Of a stretch of 64,000 nt of DNA, positions 44,956 to 56,534 are shown one piece after another. Both the position numbers and the translations under genes were made by a program. Positions within the stretch are counted from its first letter, which is position 1; each line of letters opens with the position of its first letter. The notes under the pieces were generated by a model. It had not been told where the DNA came from. It searched no databases and was given only the letters and a program-made list of their open reading frames with translations. Source of the DNA: Hyaloscypha bicolor E (Eukaryota; Ascomycota; Leotiomycetes; Helotiales; Hyaloscyphaceae); NCBI RefSeq assembly GCF_002865645.1, contig NW_020194589.1:2951750-3015749 (forward strand), in the 5' to 3' direction.

Positions 44956-45212
44956 CTTGTAGAACCTGAGATTTCAACTTGTAGCTCACAAATAGCTTCT
45001 TGGTTGACCACTTTACAGCAGGATCACCATTTAATCAGACAAATATCCTTGTTGCATATAGCTCCTTGCCCCCGCTGATCCTGTTTCAATTATTATCCCA
45101 CTCTATCAATGCCTTCCTACATTCTTCCCTCCTGAAAGAATCAGGCCAGCCGTGCTCACGATAAATAGCTCGAACTTCCTAGAACCAAGATCAGGTCTGT
45201 TCTTCTCACAAC

Positions 45213-45883
45213 TCAATTAAAGTGCTCACATACATCTGTTTTCTTCGTCCGACTCAGCATCGCCCCATCATCGGTATTCTCAGGGACAGTAACCCAGTCC
45301 AAAGAGCGATAATTATCTATCCAGCCCTGGAAAAATTCCGCAATCGGAAGCGTTTCGTACGCTCGCCAATAATCTGGATCATTCCTAGGAGGCTCCTTTC
45401 TCTTTGGACGTTCCATCTGGATATAATCCGTGACCGTGCCTACATCTTTCCAGCTTTGTCTTTGCTCTCCATTGCTGACAGCCTACCTTCTTGCGTGTCT
45501 AGCAGCAAAAAGCTACCATACCGCCCGCCCATCGTCAAAATCGCAACATGTTCGGGAATCACGCCCGCACCCACAGGGACGATATAACCTTCCGACTGAC
45601 GCTTCTCAATGCTCTGCTGCACGTCGGATCCGGTGTAGTCAATTACATGGGTTTGGTACGCGATCTGGACATCCCAAGTGATGTATGGAATATGCTTAAG
45701 GAGATCAACGACATCTTCATTCTTATCGAGACCTGCGAGAGAAGTTGCAGTAATACTGGGCCATCCGGTTGGTGGCGGGTATCTGATTTCCGACGGCTCG
45801 AGAGACGGGAGCGTTGCGAAGAACTCGTAGAAGGAACGCAGGGCAGCGACAGCTTCTGTCCGGGAGTAGGATCTTGAGGGCAT
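45213..45883 (-). CDS. Uncharacterised conserved fungal protein, 207 residues
   Basis: Two exons on the minus strand (45883-45487 and 45439-45213), with a 47-bp intron (GTAGGC...ATGTAG), join in frame at DTQEG-TVTDYIQMERPK to give 207 residues. The protein begins MPSRSYSRTEAVAALRSFYE. Landmarks are GWPSITATSLAGLDKNEDVV, DLLKHIPYITWD, and RYGSFLLLDTQEG. The overall feel, with a short helical N-terminus, Trp/Pro-rich middle, and a C-terminal FFQGWIDNYRSLDWVTVP helix-strand, resembles small fungal proteins of the SMI1/KNR4-like type, but I cannot confirm that family. There is no signal peptide or membrane segment. Splice sites and conserved-looking joins make the gene itself credible. Confidence 0.75.
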
Positions 45884-46928
45884 GGTTTCTTTCTTTGTGT
45901 TTTGTTGAGAAAAAATTCACGATGAGACGCGATGAGACGTATCTAGGCAGTTTCTCCGCTTACCTAAGAGGCACCAGATGCTCTGGCACTTCGTATACCT
46001 GCGGACGCATTAATTAACGGATCCTTTAGGCAGATTCTGCTTTTCCATGCGTCATACCTTGAAATCCGAGTATCCGCCAATCGCTACTGGAAATGGAAGG
46101 CCACTCTTTTGAAGTCACCTCCAGCACCTGAATTCACTGGTTAGATGAAGCAGCATGAGGACTTAAGACTTTGACGGTTTAAATATAGACAATACTTGTT
46201 TATTAGCAAAAGACCTATTTGAAAATATAATAATTGAATGAGCATCAATTTTAGGCAAGAAAAATCCTTATTTTCTACTTTGACTGGCTAAGACCGTGGT
46301 TCTTAGCAGCGGCGTGGGCGGTAGAGGGGTTATTCGCGGCGAGTTTGCGTTGGCAGGGGTCGGTGGCGTATGACAAGATTAAACAGCCGAGGGAAGGGGT
46401 ATTGAAAAAGGATTACAGAGGAAGACGGTCGAGCTAGGTAGGAAGGCGACTTTTATAGACGTTGAAAGCAGCGCCTAACTTATGTACGCACCTTGCCTAA
46501 TTCGGTGAGTGCTAAACCCGGGATAGTAAATACTAGGCCTGAGATTACTATATAAGCAAGCAAACAATTAATTAAAACGTAATAAAATAATTAATTATTA
46601 AGTAAAGAAGTTAAATGTTATGCATAGGGTTTACCCTATTATGTTATTTAACGTTGTTTAAATCCTACTGCTTCGCGACTGGAAATTCGCCTCCCTGAAA
46701 ATGGGCAAATGTGAAGAATCCGGCTACCGTAACAACACGCTAAAATCCACCTGACCAGGCGACGCGCCAGAAATCGCGTCTCCATCAATTCAATCTCAAG
46801 CTTCGTCCCAAAAAATCACAACACTTCCCTTCCACCAACCACCCACAATCCAGTCTCCCTCACACAATTTCAATTCCACCTCCCCTCCCACTTCCCAAGC
46901 AACCCAACTTCAGAAAACAAGAAGAGAA
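45884..46928. other. Intergenic region with an AT-rich block
   Basis: The block from about 46160 to 46670 is much richer in A/T than its surroundings (runs such as AATTAATTAAAACGTAATAA) and has no ORF. It could be an old transposon remnant altered by RIP (repeat-induced C-to-T mutation). A small hairpin (ctaagaccgtggttcttag) is at about 46288. The last 150 bases, C/A-rich, are the leader of RPA3. Confidence 0.4.
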
Positions 46929-47405
46929 ATGGCAGACCCGCTGTCCACCCCGCGCTTAACCAGTCCTCACCTCGAACACTTCACCTCCCGCACAATCCGC
47001 CTCGTTGGTACGTTCCCCCGGGCCCCGCTTCCCCCAATTCCACTCTCCACTCTCCACCTTCCACCCCAATACTAACCCTCTCTCCGGGGGGCTAGGGCGC
47101 GTAACCCAACTCCGCGGCGACAACGCCACGCTCGACAGTGACGGAGCGGTGACCGCGCACCTGAACCGAGATTCGCATCTCACGGTGGGCAACTGGGTCG
47201 AGGTTGTGGGCAAGGTGAATGGGGATTTGAGCGTGCGGGTGTTGGTTAGTAGGGATTTGGGACGGGATGGTGCGTTACTTCCAAGGCAGCAGAGGGGGAG
47301 GGAGGGAAGTGGGCTAATGTGGAATACGCAGTTGATTTCGAGGCTGTCAAAGCGGTGGTTGACGCAACGCATCGGTATAAGGAGATTTTCTACTCGGAGC
47401 AATGA
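46929..47405 (+). CDS. RFA3: Replication protein A subunit 3 (RPA14/Rfa3)
   Basis: RPA3 is the smallest subunit of the trimeric single-strand DNA-binding complex used in replication, repair and recombination. Three exons (46929-47007, 47096-47269, 47332-47405) give 108 residues, the usual family length. The introns are 88 and 62 bp with donors GTACGT and GTGCGT. The single OB fold is readable from strand to strand: TPRLTSPHLEHFTSRTIRLV, GRVTQLRGDNATLDSDGAVT, VGNWVEVVGKVNGDLSVRVL, and the C-terminal helix VDFEAVKAVVDATHRYKEIF. The joins at LVG-RVTQ and GRD-VDFE are in frame. ATG 46929 has a good context (AGAAATGGC). Confidence 0.93.
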
Positions 47406-48050
47406 GGCCTGATGGCGATGATTGATGGATGAGGGTTCTGCTTCCGGGTGCGGTTTTACATTGGGAGTTGCGTCAATGTGATAGAAGAAGGGAAAGGTAT
47501 GGTCTTGAGATGGCAGCCGATGGATTGCTTTGCTTCAGGGCGGCGCTGGATAAGGGACTATGGGAATGAAGTTATGTGTCGGACTTGCCTGGTGGATGAA
47601 TCACGAAATGGAAAGACACTACTGAAGACTTGGAATTGCATCCTCTGATTTGTTGCACATGGCACGAATCGACCCAACTTTTCTAGTGCATTGAGTATCG
47701 ACACCTACTACGCAGTTGTAGAGCTCGTTCCTCTCGTCGTCAATTCTGGGAGCTATTTGTCTGTTTGCAACATGAACGAATAACAGTCTCACGGCAAGCT
47801 TGGAATCATGTACTGCTATGAATTTCTTCTTTCATCCCGCTTGTCATCAATTCCTAGCTCGTTTGTATGTCGCCGCCATGCAATCATTCTGCTCGCTCTT
47901 CAAATGCCCATGAAAACGGCCTCTGCAATTCTGCTTGCTCCCCAAATGCTGATGAATAACGCCGATGCCCAATGCAACTATGCCTTGTATCCAGACAATT
48001 CCACAAACACCCCGCTATGCACGATATACGCGGAAAAATAAATGCAATGT
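47406..48050. other. Intergenic region between converging genes
   Basis: This contains the 3' flanks of RPA3 (plus) and the Ams2/Spt21-type gene (minus). A frame at 47808-48041 (MYCYEFLLSSRLSSIPSSFV) includes a tandem duplication, LAPQMLMN/LALQMPMK, and is probably not coding. Confidence 0.35.
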
Positions 48051-51000
48051 TCACGCTGCCTGATGCTCCTCTCCAGCTTCGGTATCATCTCCGAAACCTA
48101 TCGTCTCGTCCTCCTCCTGCTTAACAACCACTTCATCCCCATTCTTCTCCAGATCCCTCGCATCGAACTTCCCAAACTCCTCCCAGTTGATGTTTGCCAT
48201 CGCCGTCGGATCTTCATACAAGTTGAACAACCTCGGCGGAGAACTTGGCATCGGAACGTCAGTCGAGAAGAAATCCTCGAGACTAAAGTTCATGTCTATA
48301 TTTTGATTTTGGTTGATGTTTGGTAGAGGTGGCAGGCTGCCAAAATCAAGCTCCATGCCATTTCGTGCTGGCGATGTCTGGTTATTGGCTTCGGACATCA
48401 ACTGATTCAAAGTGGCAGTAAACGGCGACTCGAATACATGATCATGGTGTCGTGGAGACCGACGGGTACCTGGTGTTCGTGAAGGAGTTCCTGTGAACAA
48501 AAGCAACCGACTGGGTGACTTTGCCGACCTAGCTGATCGAATCGACCTTGAAACGCTTCGTGTTACAGGTCGATGACTTGGCGTCTGACGTGTTGGCGTC
48601 TTGAAGGGATTCGCTGATGATGGTTTTGCTGTCGGTGTTGATGGTCGAGCAATCTCTCCTTTTGCCATCTCTTCCTCAAAAAGTCTGAGAAGCTCTGTAT
48701 CCGCATCGTCAGCCTCGACCGCAGGCGGACAATTCTCCTTGTTCTGTGCCTCCATCACTTGCTCTTTCGGCGAGTGGAAGGTTGTGGCAATCGTGACGAC
48801 GTTTGTGGTAATCTCTCCCAAGACTTTCGGTGATCCGTCCTTCCTTGGCGATGGGAAAAGCAGTCTTCGAGTGGAGCCTAAATCATCCTCAACATCGATA
48901 GGGCTGTGCTGTGTTCCTGCCCATCTGGCTGGACTAGATTTGATTGCTCTCCTCAAAGCCGCAGAAGCAGCGTCAGATGTCATCGCATTGATGCGCTTTA
49001 TTGGACGAATACTTCCTCTCGGCTGGCCGTCATTCTGTGGTTGAGAACCTTGACTTGGCTGCATTCCAGTGGTATCGCTGGGGGAAACGCCTTCAGGCGG
49101 GCCCATTGATTCATACTGAGGACAGTTCGCTTCCGACTGAGGAAAGTTTGCCTCGGAAGGAGGGAAGTTGGCTTCTGACGGTGGGAAGTTGGCCTCCGAA
49201 GTTGGCATCATGAGATTTTGGTTTTGTGAATTCTTCGGCTTTGATGGGCGCTGAGTCGGTCTCTTTTTCTGGGCATTTCCAGTTCTCTCCTGAGGCGTAG
49301 ACTCCCATCTTGTCTCAGGTCGTTGAGTCTTGTACTTCGACATCCAAATACCGCAAGCTGTTTCTGATTAGTCCCTGCTGTTTCCCTAACTTCTGAGAAC
49401 TTACGGTTGCAAAGGAGGAATTCCTTGAAATCATCTTGGCTTTCTTCTGGAAGCAGGAACTTTTTTATAAGCTGATAAGATGTAGGCTTGCCTTGCTCAT
49501 CCCGGGTCAAAACGATGACGGCAGTAACTCGTCCCGGCTCATCTGAATACTCATAATATCCAGGCTCTCCCTTGTGCTCCTGGGACCACGCTTTTCGCCA
49601 CGTAGATGTTTCGATGGCGCCGCAGTTGCTGCAGAATGGAGGCATTTCTCCATTTGCGACTGCCAACTCTAATTTCTGCTTGATTGACGCTTTCTTTGCA
49701 GTCAAGGTGCGGCTGTATGGTGGAGCATTAGAATTGGGGTTTTGTGACATTGGAGGCATCAAAGGCATCTCGGGTACAGGAGGCATGGGAGCTTCGGTCA
49801 CTGGATGAGGGACTTCAGACCAAGTTTGCGATCGCTGCAGATTTGATGGTGGTAGAGCCGGATCACTAGCTGGAACCGTAGGAAGGGTTAATGATCCCAT
49901 TGAAGCTGTGCGCACCATCATCCGAGATGCAGGTCTTGATCGAGGCGCTGCTGGAGCAGGAGCAGTTTGGGTAGGCTCTTGCTGCTGTTGTGCCTGCTGT
50001 TCCGGGAGAGGATATGGTGACACTCGAGTTTCTGCGGGTTTAGGGTCTGCGGCTGGCGTTTGAGATTTCGGGCGCTGCGAAGACTCTTTCTGCGATTGAG
50101 ATACTGTCGATCGACGAGACGACGGTTTGTTGATGTTCTTCAAAGGTGGTAATACTTGGCCATCTTCCGACATGACACTACCAGCACGAGATCTTGCTGC
50201 CCTAGCCTTTGACTCGACATGCTTTGGATGTTCAATGACTGGCATCCTAGTCGGGAGAAGGTCCATCGGTCCGGGATTGACCTCGTGGATTTCAAAGCGT
50301 TGATGAACCTCTTCAATAGGAGTGGGTACCCGTCTGGCAGTGCGGCTCTGGTTGTGAGCGGGAAGCTCAAACTCTTTCTCGTTATTCATCGTCTCATCAT
50401 CTTCTCCAAAAAGATCTTCCAATGACCCACTCATAAAACCCGAGTCTGTCCTGGGCATTTCCGGCAATAGGGGGCTTGATGGACAGGGAGGGCTTGATCG
50501 GATGAGAGATGGTGGCCTGCTTCTCATCAAAGGAGGAGAAGAACCAATATCAATCGTTGTGTCGGCTGGACTGGGATTTCGTTCTGGGGAGGGGCCGGCT
50601 GATTCGATTGAATACCTAACCTGATCCTCGGGCATCAGAGGCGGGTAAGGAGATATGTGTGATTGTGTTTGTTGCTCGACTTGTGAGATTACCGAATCAC
50701 GTCGCAGATTACTTTGAGACGGGGCTCGATCTCGATGTATGTGCTGGTTTGGTAGCTGGGGAACAGGAGTTGGTGCGCGTGGAATTTCTTGAAGATGGCT
50801 GCCTGCTCCAGCTTGGGGATTTGGTGACATGGCGATTGGTCTGAAAAGACGTAAGGATCCTGCCGTGCTTGCAGCGACTCGAAGTGAGTCAGGTTCCCCA
50901 GAAAATGGCGTGTTGATATTCTTATCCGCCTTCGTAACCTTAGCTCTCTTCCTGGGAGCAGGTCCATCATCTCCATCTGTGCCCTCCTCATATCCCGACG

Positions 51001-51992
51001 TGTTCCCTCCAGCAGCGGCGGTCGCTTTGGGTTTTCGGGCTCTGGGCCGCTTGACAGAAGCTCTCGAAGAAGGGCGAGACGAGGCCTTGGGCTTTCCACC
51101 AGCAGTCGCGTTGCCATTGTCCGCATTACCCTTGTTTCCGGTATTCATCTGATTGAACGGGTCCATATTTGGCTGTTGTTGAAGATGAGGATTAAGAAGC
51201 TGATTGACGACCTCCATACTCATTCCTTCTCTCTGTCCTATATTGGAATTCGGCGGAATGGAGATCTTGTTCGTCATTTGAGAGATGTTCGGATTCGACT
51301 GCAAGAAAGAAGACCATTCGTTGGGGTCGAAACCATTCGAGGGACCCTGACTCATGCCTCTGTATTTCTCCATCGTATTCATGTAATCGTTTTGTAAGAC
51401 TGTAGGGACAGGTACAAGCCGCAATTTGACCTCCAGAGTTTCCTTCACCCCGTTTGTGAAAAGACCGAGAATATTTTTGCAAACGCGTCCAGTAATGAGT
51501 TGCCGGGACTGCTGTGCGGGCGCGCCTGGGGTCGGCGAAGCTGCTGCGAGAGCCCAAGATAACATTCCTTGTCCCACGAGAGGGTTATCGTACTCGGAGT
51601 AATCATACGCGTAGACAGTGTAGTCTTGGCCAAGTCTTGAGAGAAGCTCCGGGCTGCATTGGACGATAGCTTGTATGCATGTCTTCAATTCAATAACCCC
51701 AATTGAGGCCGTCTCGTCCATGGCGATAGTTTGAATATCGAGAACATGCGGCCATCGTGCCAAGCAGTTGGTCTTGTTTTGGTCATCGAAGGTGTAGAGA
51801 ACTTTGACTGTAGATTGAAACGCGATCAGTATTTCTCCACCACCTCTAGATCAATCAGTGAAACATACGTCTCATAGGTCTGACCGACACTCCATCTTCA
51901 TTACCAGCGTTGTTTGGAGCCACTGTAGGCGGTTGAGGTTGCGTATCCTGCCAGGGTGTGAAGCCTGGGGGCATTCCGGCTGGAGAGGACAT
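48051..51992 (-). CDS. Ams2/Spt21-type GATA-like transcription factor
   Basis: Proteins of this type (fission yeast Ams2, budding yeast Spt21) activate histone genes in S phase. Three exons on the minus strand (51992-51869, 51807-49405, 49357-48051) give 1277 residues; the introns are 61 and 47 bp. The conserved N-terminal domain reads MRLKVLYTFDDQNKTNCLAR, then LELKTC-type strands to about residue 190. A long disordered Pro/Ser/Arg-rich middle follows. A GATA-like finger lies at about 765-846, with FCSNCGAIETSTWRKAWSQ and then LLCNPCGIWMSKYK. Its two CxxC halves are about 70 residues apart instead of the usual 17-18, and the second intron falls inside the second CxxC. Downstream are four SEANFPP repeats and basic motifs. 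It is nuclear. The family assignment rests on the N-terminal domain plus the finger. Confidence 0.85.
49116..49206 (-). repeat. 21-bp minisatellite encoding SEANFPP repeats
   Basis: About four diverged 21-bp units (roughly GGGAAGTTGGCTTCTGACGG on the plus strand) encode the heptapeptide SEANFPP/SEANFPQ/SEANCPQ in the C-terminal part of the Ams2/Spt21-type protein. The unit keeps the reading frame, so copy-number change would lengthen or shorten a disordered region. Confidence 0.8.
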
Positions 51993-52802
51993 TGCGAGCT
52001 TTGTCTGCTCGCAATGTCGACACAGAAAGCTTTAGATGTGACAGCGAGCTCCCTGAAGGTTATTGGAAAGGTCGTGAAGTCATTGAGCGGGAGTGGGTGT
52101 GGAGAGTATTCTCGGAAGCGTGGAGGCTGGGACCTGGACCATACCTCGCGTCGCGAGGTTCTCACGCGTGTGGGGAATGCCGGAACGAAACTAATGATGA
52201 ACAAATTTCGCTGAAAGCGGTGAAGGTGAGAACTTTTAAAGATGGCGGACAACGAGAAGGTACAAGACGATACTCGTATTCTTTTCTTTCAACTTTGTTC
52301 AAATTGAATGAAGTTACGAAGGATGTACACTCTCGATGTTGATGGTTGCGAGCTTCCTCCAATCGACGCGAGGGAGGCACGGACCACGGGGCTCGCTTAG
52401 GTTAAACCTCGGGCTTACGATGAACCCGAAATGTGCGTTTTAGGCCGCAATCCGTAGCCGTAATTGTTGACTTCTGTCAGATCAAATTCCAGCACACCAA
52501 GAGAGAGATGAATCAGAATCTTTTCGGAGCGGGGTAGAGTCCTTTTATACTCTCGCCAGACAAAAATCCCGAACATACCGCGCTTATGACTCAGCCCGTG
52601 CCATGTTTTCAGGCTGATAGGCAACAACCCCTTAAAATCACATGATTTATATCTCCTTTCGATTTGTTCCAGGTCAACTTGGGTCATTCAACACCTTTGC
52701 GACCGCGAATCTATCAACATCCGCCCTGCCGTATGACCCGATATCTCTACAAATCCACCACATTATATCATACACCATCAACGCTCGCCACGTTCTTCAA
52801 AG
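51993..52802. other. Intergenic region upstream of the Ams2/Spt21-type gene
   Basis: This contains the 5' leader of the GATA-like factor and the 3' flank of the HIBCH gene, both on the minus strand. A frame at 51858-52214 overlaps exon 1 in antisense and is a shadow. No RNA gene is seen. Confidence 0.35.
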
Positions 52803-54388
52803 TTAGACCACTGGCGCTGTTTCTTCTGTAATCCACACAGCCTTGTCGTTTCCCCCCTTCTTGGTTTTTCTGTTTACCACCTCCTGAACGATCTCTTTCA
52901 CGCCTTGCTTTCCTTGCCTCTGTTGTACGAAATACTTGACGACTGACTTTGGGGTCAGCTCTCCCTTGTTGACTACGGCCTGTATGGCCCCTTCTGATGG
53001 GATACTGAATTGTGCGTGGGGATATTGTTTGTAGTCGTCCTGACTCAACAATCCTAATCGATGAGCACCTTCGACTGTGAAGAATGGGTCCGCGATGTTG
53101 TCTTTTGGATTGACGTCCTCGAGTGAAGCTGGTTTCCACGCCGGCTTGCCATCCTTTCGAATCAACAAGGCATGGACACCCTCAGTGAAGTCTGGATGGG
53201 CCATGAATTTCGCAGCAATTTGGCGTTCCCGTTGGAATGTTTCCGAAATAGACCAATTCTTGCCAAGTTGCATTTGACGAAGTGTCACATAAACGGCAGT
53301 TGGCGACCGCTGGTGCAGGGTGGCAAGAGTCTTTTGAGCCCATTGCTTAGTTTCCCCATCCTCGGCTTTCAGAGCGGCAATGATCTCAGGTACACTGGTC
53401 TTGGTAAAACATCGATCGATAGCATTCCGTAATTCGCCTTGAATGTGGATGGGTTCATCGTGTGGCAAACCAGTGCAGAATTCCTCGATGGTTGAATTAA
53501 TGAGCTGCAGTCGCTCGTGTAATGGATCGTAGTCCTTGAATCGCAGTTCAGCCAGACGACGCTCCAGTGCTGGGAGTGATGTTGAGTGGATATAATGTGT
53601 TGCGACTCCTGAGTAAAACACGTTCACACCCTTCAACTTTTCACTTGTGAGGGCGAGATATGTACCAACACCTCCAGGCATTCTAGGCAGGAAAAATGAA
53701 GCTCCCACATCTGGGAAGAACCCAATGGTCGTTTCCGGCATGGCGAAGACCGTTCTTTCCGTAGCTATTCGGAATGGAGCATGAATGCTCAGTCCAACTC
53801 CTCCACCCATTGTGATGCCATCAATAAATGCAACATATGGCTTCTCGTATGTTGCAATAAGGTGGTCCAGTTTGTATTCCAGCCCAAAGTATTCCGTCGA
53901 CTTTCGCTGACCCTCCTCGCCCTTCAAGTTATCCTCAGCGAGAGCTGCCACATCTCCGCCAGCGCAGAACGCCTTCGGTCCGGATCCTTTGATGATGACC
54001 ACATTTGCCATGTCCGACTTCGCCCATTCTTGTAACCTCGGTATTATCTTTCGTATCATAGATCCATTGAGGGAGTGGAGTTTTTTCGGCCGGTTGAGCT
54101 CGATTGTCCGGACGCCAAACAGAGTATCAAAAAGCACATCTTCTTTCTCATCCCCAGGCAATTCCCTTATAATATCCGGTTCGTTGCTCGACGATTGGCC
54201 ATGCCGTGAGTCTGTCGCCATCTAAGATCATATTAATGCCAGACCTCTCAATGATTCCGTCCCGCCCTTACCTGTGCTCTTCCCCCAAAAGCTGGATTTG
54301 TGGTTTTAGCTCTCAATGGCATAGCTGCACGTCTCGAGCTACAGCACGCTGCTGACCCAGCTCTCCCGCACAACGACTTCGCAAACAT
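52803..54388 (-). CDS. EHD3: 3-hydroxyisobutyryl-CoA hydrolase, mitochondrial
   Basis: This enzyme of the crotonase superfamily hydrolyses 3-hydroxyisobutyryl-CoA in valine breakdown. Two exons on the minus strand (54388-54272 and 54221-52803), with a 50-bp intron (GTAAGG...CTTAG), give 511 residues. The first exon, MFAKSLCGRAGSAACCSSRR onwards, is a basic, Ser/Ala-rich mitochondrial presequence. Exon 2 starts with its own ATG (MATDSRHGQ), so a shorter non-mitochondrial form is possible. Oxyanion-hole motifs are KAFCAGGDVAALA and ITMGGGVGLSIHAPFRIATE. The active-site segment FAMPETTIGFFPDVGASFFL is typical of HIBCH rather than other crotonases. The C-terminal helical region with FMAHPDFTEGVHALLIRKDG is also characteristic. 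Length and motifs are normal for the family. Confidence 0.93.
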
Positions 54389-54608
54389 GAAGAAAGGAAA
54401 GTCCAGAGCGCGACCAAGGAAAATCAATCGTCACTAAAGGAACGCGGAGTAGCAATCCCTCTCTGCCCTAACCTCGGGATATTTTCAGTTTCGGCTCCTT
54501 CCCATAATTTATAACGCTAGTCTCTTTTGGGCGCATCGCGATTTCCTTCAACGACAAGCTTCGCGAGGCAGCCAAAACGGTTGTGCCAACGTCAAGAACA
54601 GCAACATC
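54389..54608. promoter_or_regulatory. 220-bp divergent promoter of HIBCH and SmD2
   Basis: The start codons of the minus-strand hydrolase (54388) and the plus-strand SmD2 gene (54609) are 220 bp apart, so both promoters share this gap. No TATA box is obvious. Confidence 0.6.
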
Positions 54609-55113
54609 ATGGCGGACGCAAAGATCCAGTATGTGTATCAATTTTTCCTCGAATACAAAAACTAACATGCCTCCAGAGAATTGCTGGCAAAGCCACGCAG
54701 CGACCTCACGTTCGTTCATCACCTCTGCCTCCTCGAGCCCAGAACTAACCCTCCCACAGCGAGTTCGAGATTGCGCAACTCGAAGAGCACGAATTCACGT
54801 CCGGACCGCTCTCGATCCTCCAGACTGCCGTAAGATCGCACACACAAGTCCTCATCTCATGCCGGAACAACAGGAAGTTGCTCGCACGCGTGAAGGCGTT
54901 TGACAGGCATTGCAATATGGTGTTGGAGAACGTGAAGGAGATGTGGACTGAGACGCCAAGAAGTGCTCAAGGGAAGAAGGGAAGGCCTGTCAATAAGGAT
55001 CGGTTTATCAGCAAGATGTGAGTGTCCTCCCAAAGGGTTGATACGGCTGGGTGCTGATTTGATATCACAGGTTCTTGAGAGGAGATTCTGTTATCCTGGT
55101 GCTACTTAGTTGA
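54609..55113 (+). CDS. SMD2: Small nuclear ribonucleoprotein Sm D2
   Basis: SmD2 is one of the seven proteins of the Sm ring around spliceosomal snRNAs. Four exons (54609-54628, 54677-54709, 54760-55017, 55071-55113) give 117 residues. The introns are 48, 50 and 53 bp. The first two exons are only 20 and 33 bases, so the gene has no long ORF at its start. The sequence is canonical: [20 protein letters not shown], Sm1 [20 protein letters not shown] (with [10 protein letters not shown]), and Sm2 [19 protein letters not shown]. The splice joins fall in frame at KIQ-ELLAKP, DLT-EFEIAQ and SKM-FLRGDS. The donor of intron 2 (GTTCGT) is unusual. It is nuclear, assembled in the cytosol. Confidence 0.95.
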
Positions 55114-56534
55114 GCTTTCGACGAGGATTTGGGTGGTTTTCTACGGACGGAGAATGGCAGTCATAAGGGTTGGCTCATAGCGGTTCTCTGGAAATGAATA
55201 CAGGCGTCGAAAAGTGGCTGAATACACCAATTCTCTTAACAAAAGTTTTGTGTTGGTGCCTTTTCTTCTTCTTGATTTTGTGTTATGAGAAAAGAGGAGA
55301 TGGGCTGATGATGGACAAGGAAAGTGATCCTTATTTCGATGTTCCATGCTGAAGCCGGACGATGTAAAATCGCAGCTCTGCCCCAATGATACAGAACACC
55401 CACTCCAAATTATGCCAGGCGGGACCGGACTAGCCAGACATTACCGACGTGGCGACAAGCAATATTTCCCCCACCCCCACCAAGGACTGTACTTGTGTAA
55501 GGCGCTCAGCAAGATCATCCCCCTGCGCGGAAATCAACACGAAGAAAGAGAAGACAAGCTTTTGCGACTTCAAGCGAGCTCGTTCAAGCTTAGAAGCTTA
55601 AAAGTATCTAAATATTTGAAACAAAACCACCAATTTAGCACTGCATGAGTCAAGATTATCGAATTAATCTAGGAATCGAACCTATAACCTGGTGAAGTTT
55701 TAAGCTCCCAGACTCTAGAGGATAGGTATTTGTCTACAGTGATTGCGCTAATACTTGCGTACGGTAATTCTCCCACATAGTTTTTTGTTGTTTCACATCA
55801 GCTGAACCACGTATGGCAACTTCAGATTCACATCATGCTGATCACTGCAGGCCCTGTTGTTAGGTACCACAACAGGATGGGGTCAATACCCACCACCGAA
55901 ACTACTTTGTAGCCGAGGCGACTGCATTATGTAGTAGTTTCGGCAAGGAATTTTTGTAAAACTAAGCTATTCGATAGCTTCGCGCTGTATGCTAAAGGCT
56001 ACGCTTCCTATCACCGCCAACTGAGCAAGCCAATTTAACAGATACTATTCCTTACCTAACCTGCCTATTTTCAATGTGTCTAATTATACTTCACTTTGGT
56101 GTCAAACAGTGCTGAAATAACCTTCATCTAAAGGCATAATGGGTGGGATTGACTTCCCACACGCATTGATGTTGATATTTGGTCCCAAATGGCCTCGAAC
56201 CCCTATCATTGAGCCAAGCACAAATATTTTGTATCTGAGCAGGTAGAAAGGCCGAATATTCTTCACTAGTATTGATTCAATTTAGCTGGCATTTGGCTAG
56301 CTACGGTTCTCTTCCGCTTTCTATGCTATCCCAAGAGAGCGTGGGCGCGCTGTCTACTGGCTGCGGCAATCGCTTTGCTCAACGCCATGGAGAGAATGCA
56401 GCCCCCTTGAGTCCATCGCAAAAGCCATCCAGATCTTTGCCACTTTCTTAGTCCAACAGCGAATCGCAATTCTTACTGCGAAATATCTTACACCAAATTC
56501 CACACATATGTATCTCTAGGAGAAGGATCCAGCA
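55114..56534. other. 1.4-kb AT-rich gene-poor region
   Basis: No gene is supported. Frames at 55170-55352 and 55346-55648 lack domains. The first (LLTKVLCWCLFFFLILCYEK) has a hydrophobic stretch from a T-rich run. A B-box-like sequence is listed separately. From 55750 to 56500 nothing is seen. Confidence 0.35.
55655..55730 (-). other. tRNA-like relic with a perfect B box
   Basis: On the minus strand GGTTCGATTCC matches the pol III B-box consensus GGTTCGANTCC, inside a four-base-pair T-arm (TAGG/CCTA). Upstream, GGAG-CTTAAAA-CTTC could be an anticodon arm with loop CTTAAAA (anticodon UAA). No matching D-arm or acceptor stem is visible, so an intact tRNA gene is not supported. It may be a decayed tRNA or a SINE piece. 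Confidence 0.25.

Larger units (their letters stand above)
40411..45212. other. 4.8-kb gene-poor region upstream of the bZIP gene
   Basis: No gene can be supported. Long frames at 41256-41861 (minus) and 41443-42135 (plus) overlap each other in a GC-rich block and look like composition artefacts. A promoter-like arrangement is visible near 42718-42785 (CACGTGAC, then TATATAAG about 60 bases on), but no convincing ORF follows. Two microsatellites and one hairpin in this block are listed separately. Confidence 0.4.

Noticed and set aside
51858..52342. Plus-strand frames antisense to the Ams2/Spt21-type first exon
   Set aside because: Shadow of the minus-strand gene and its leader.
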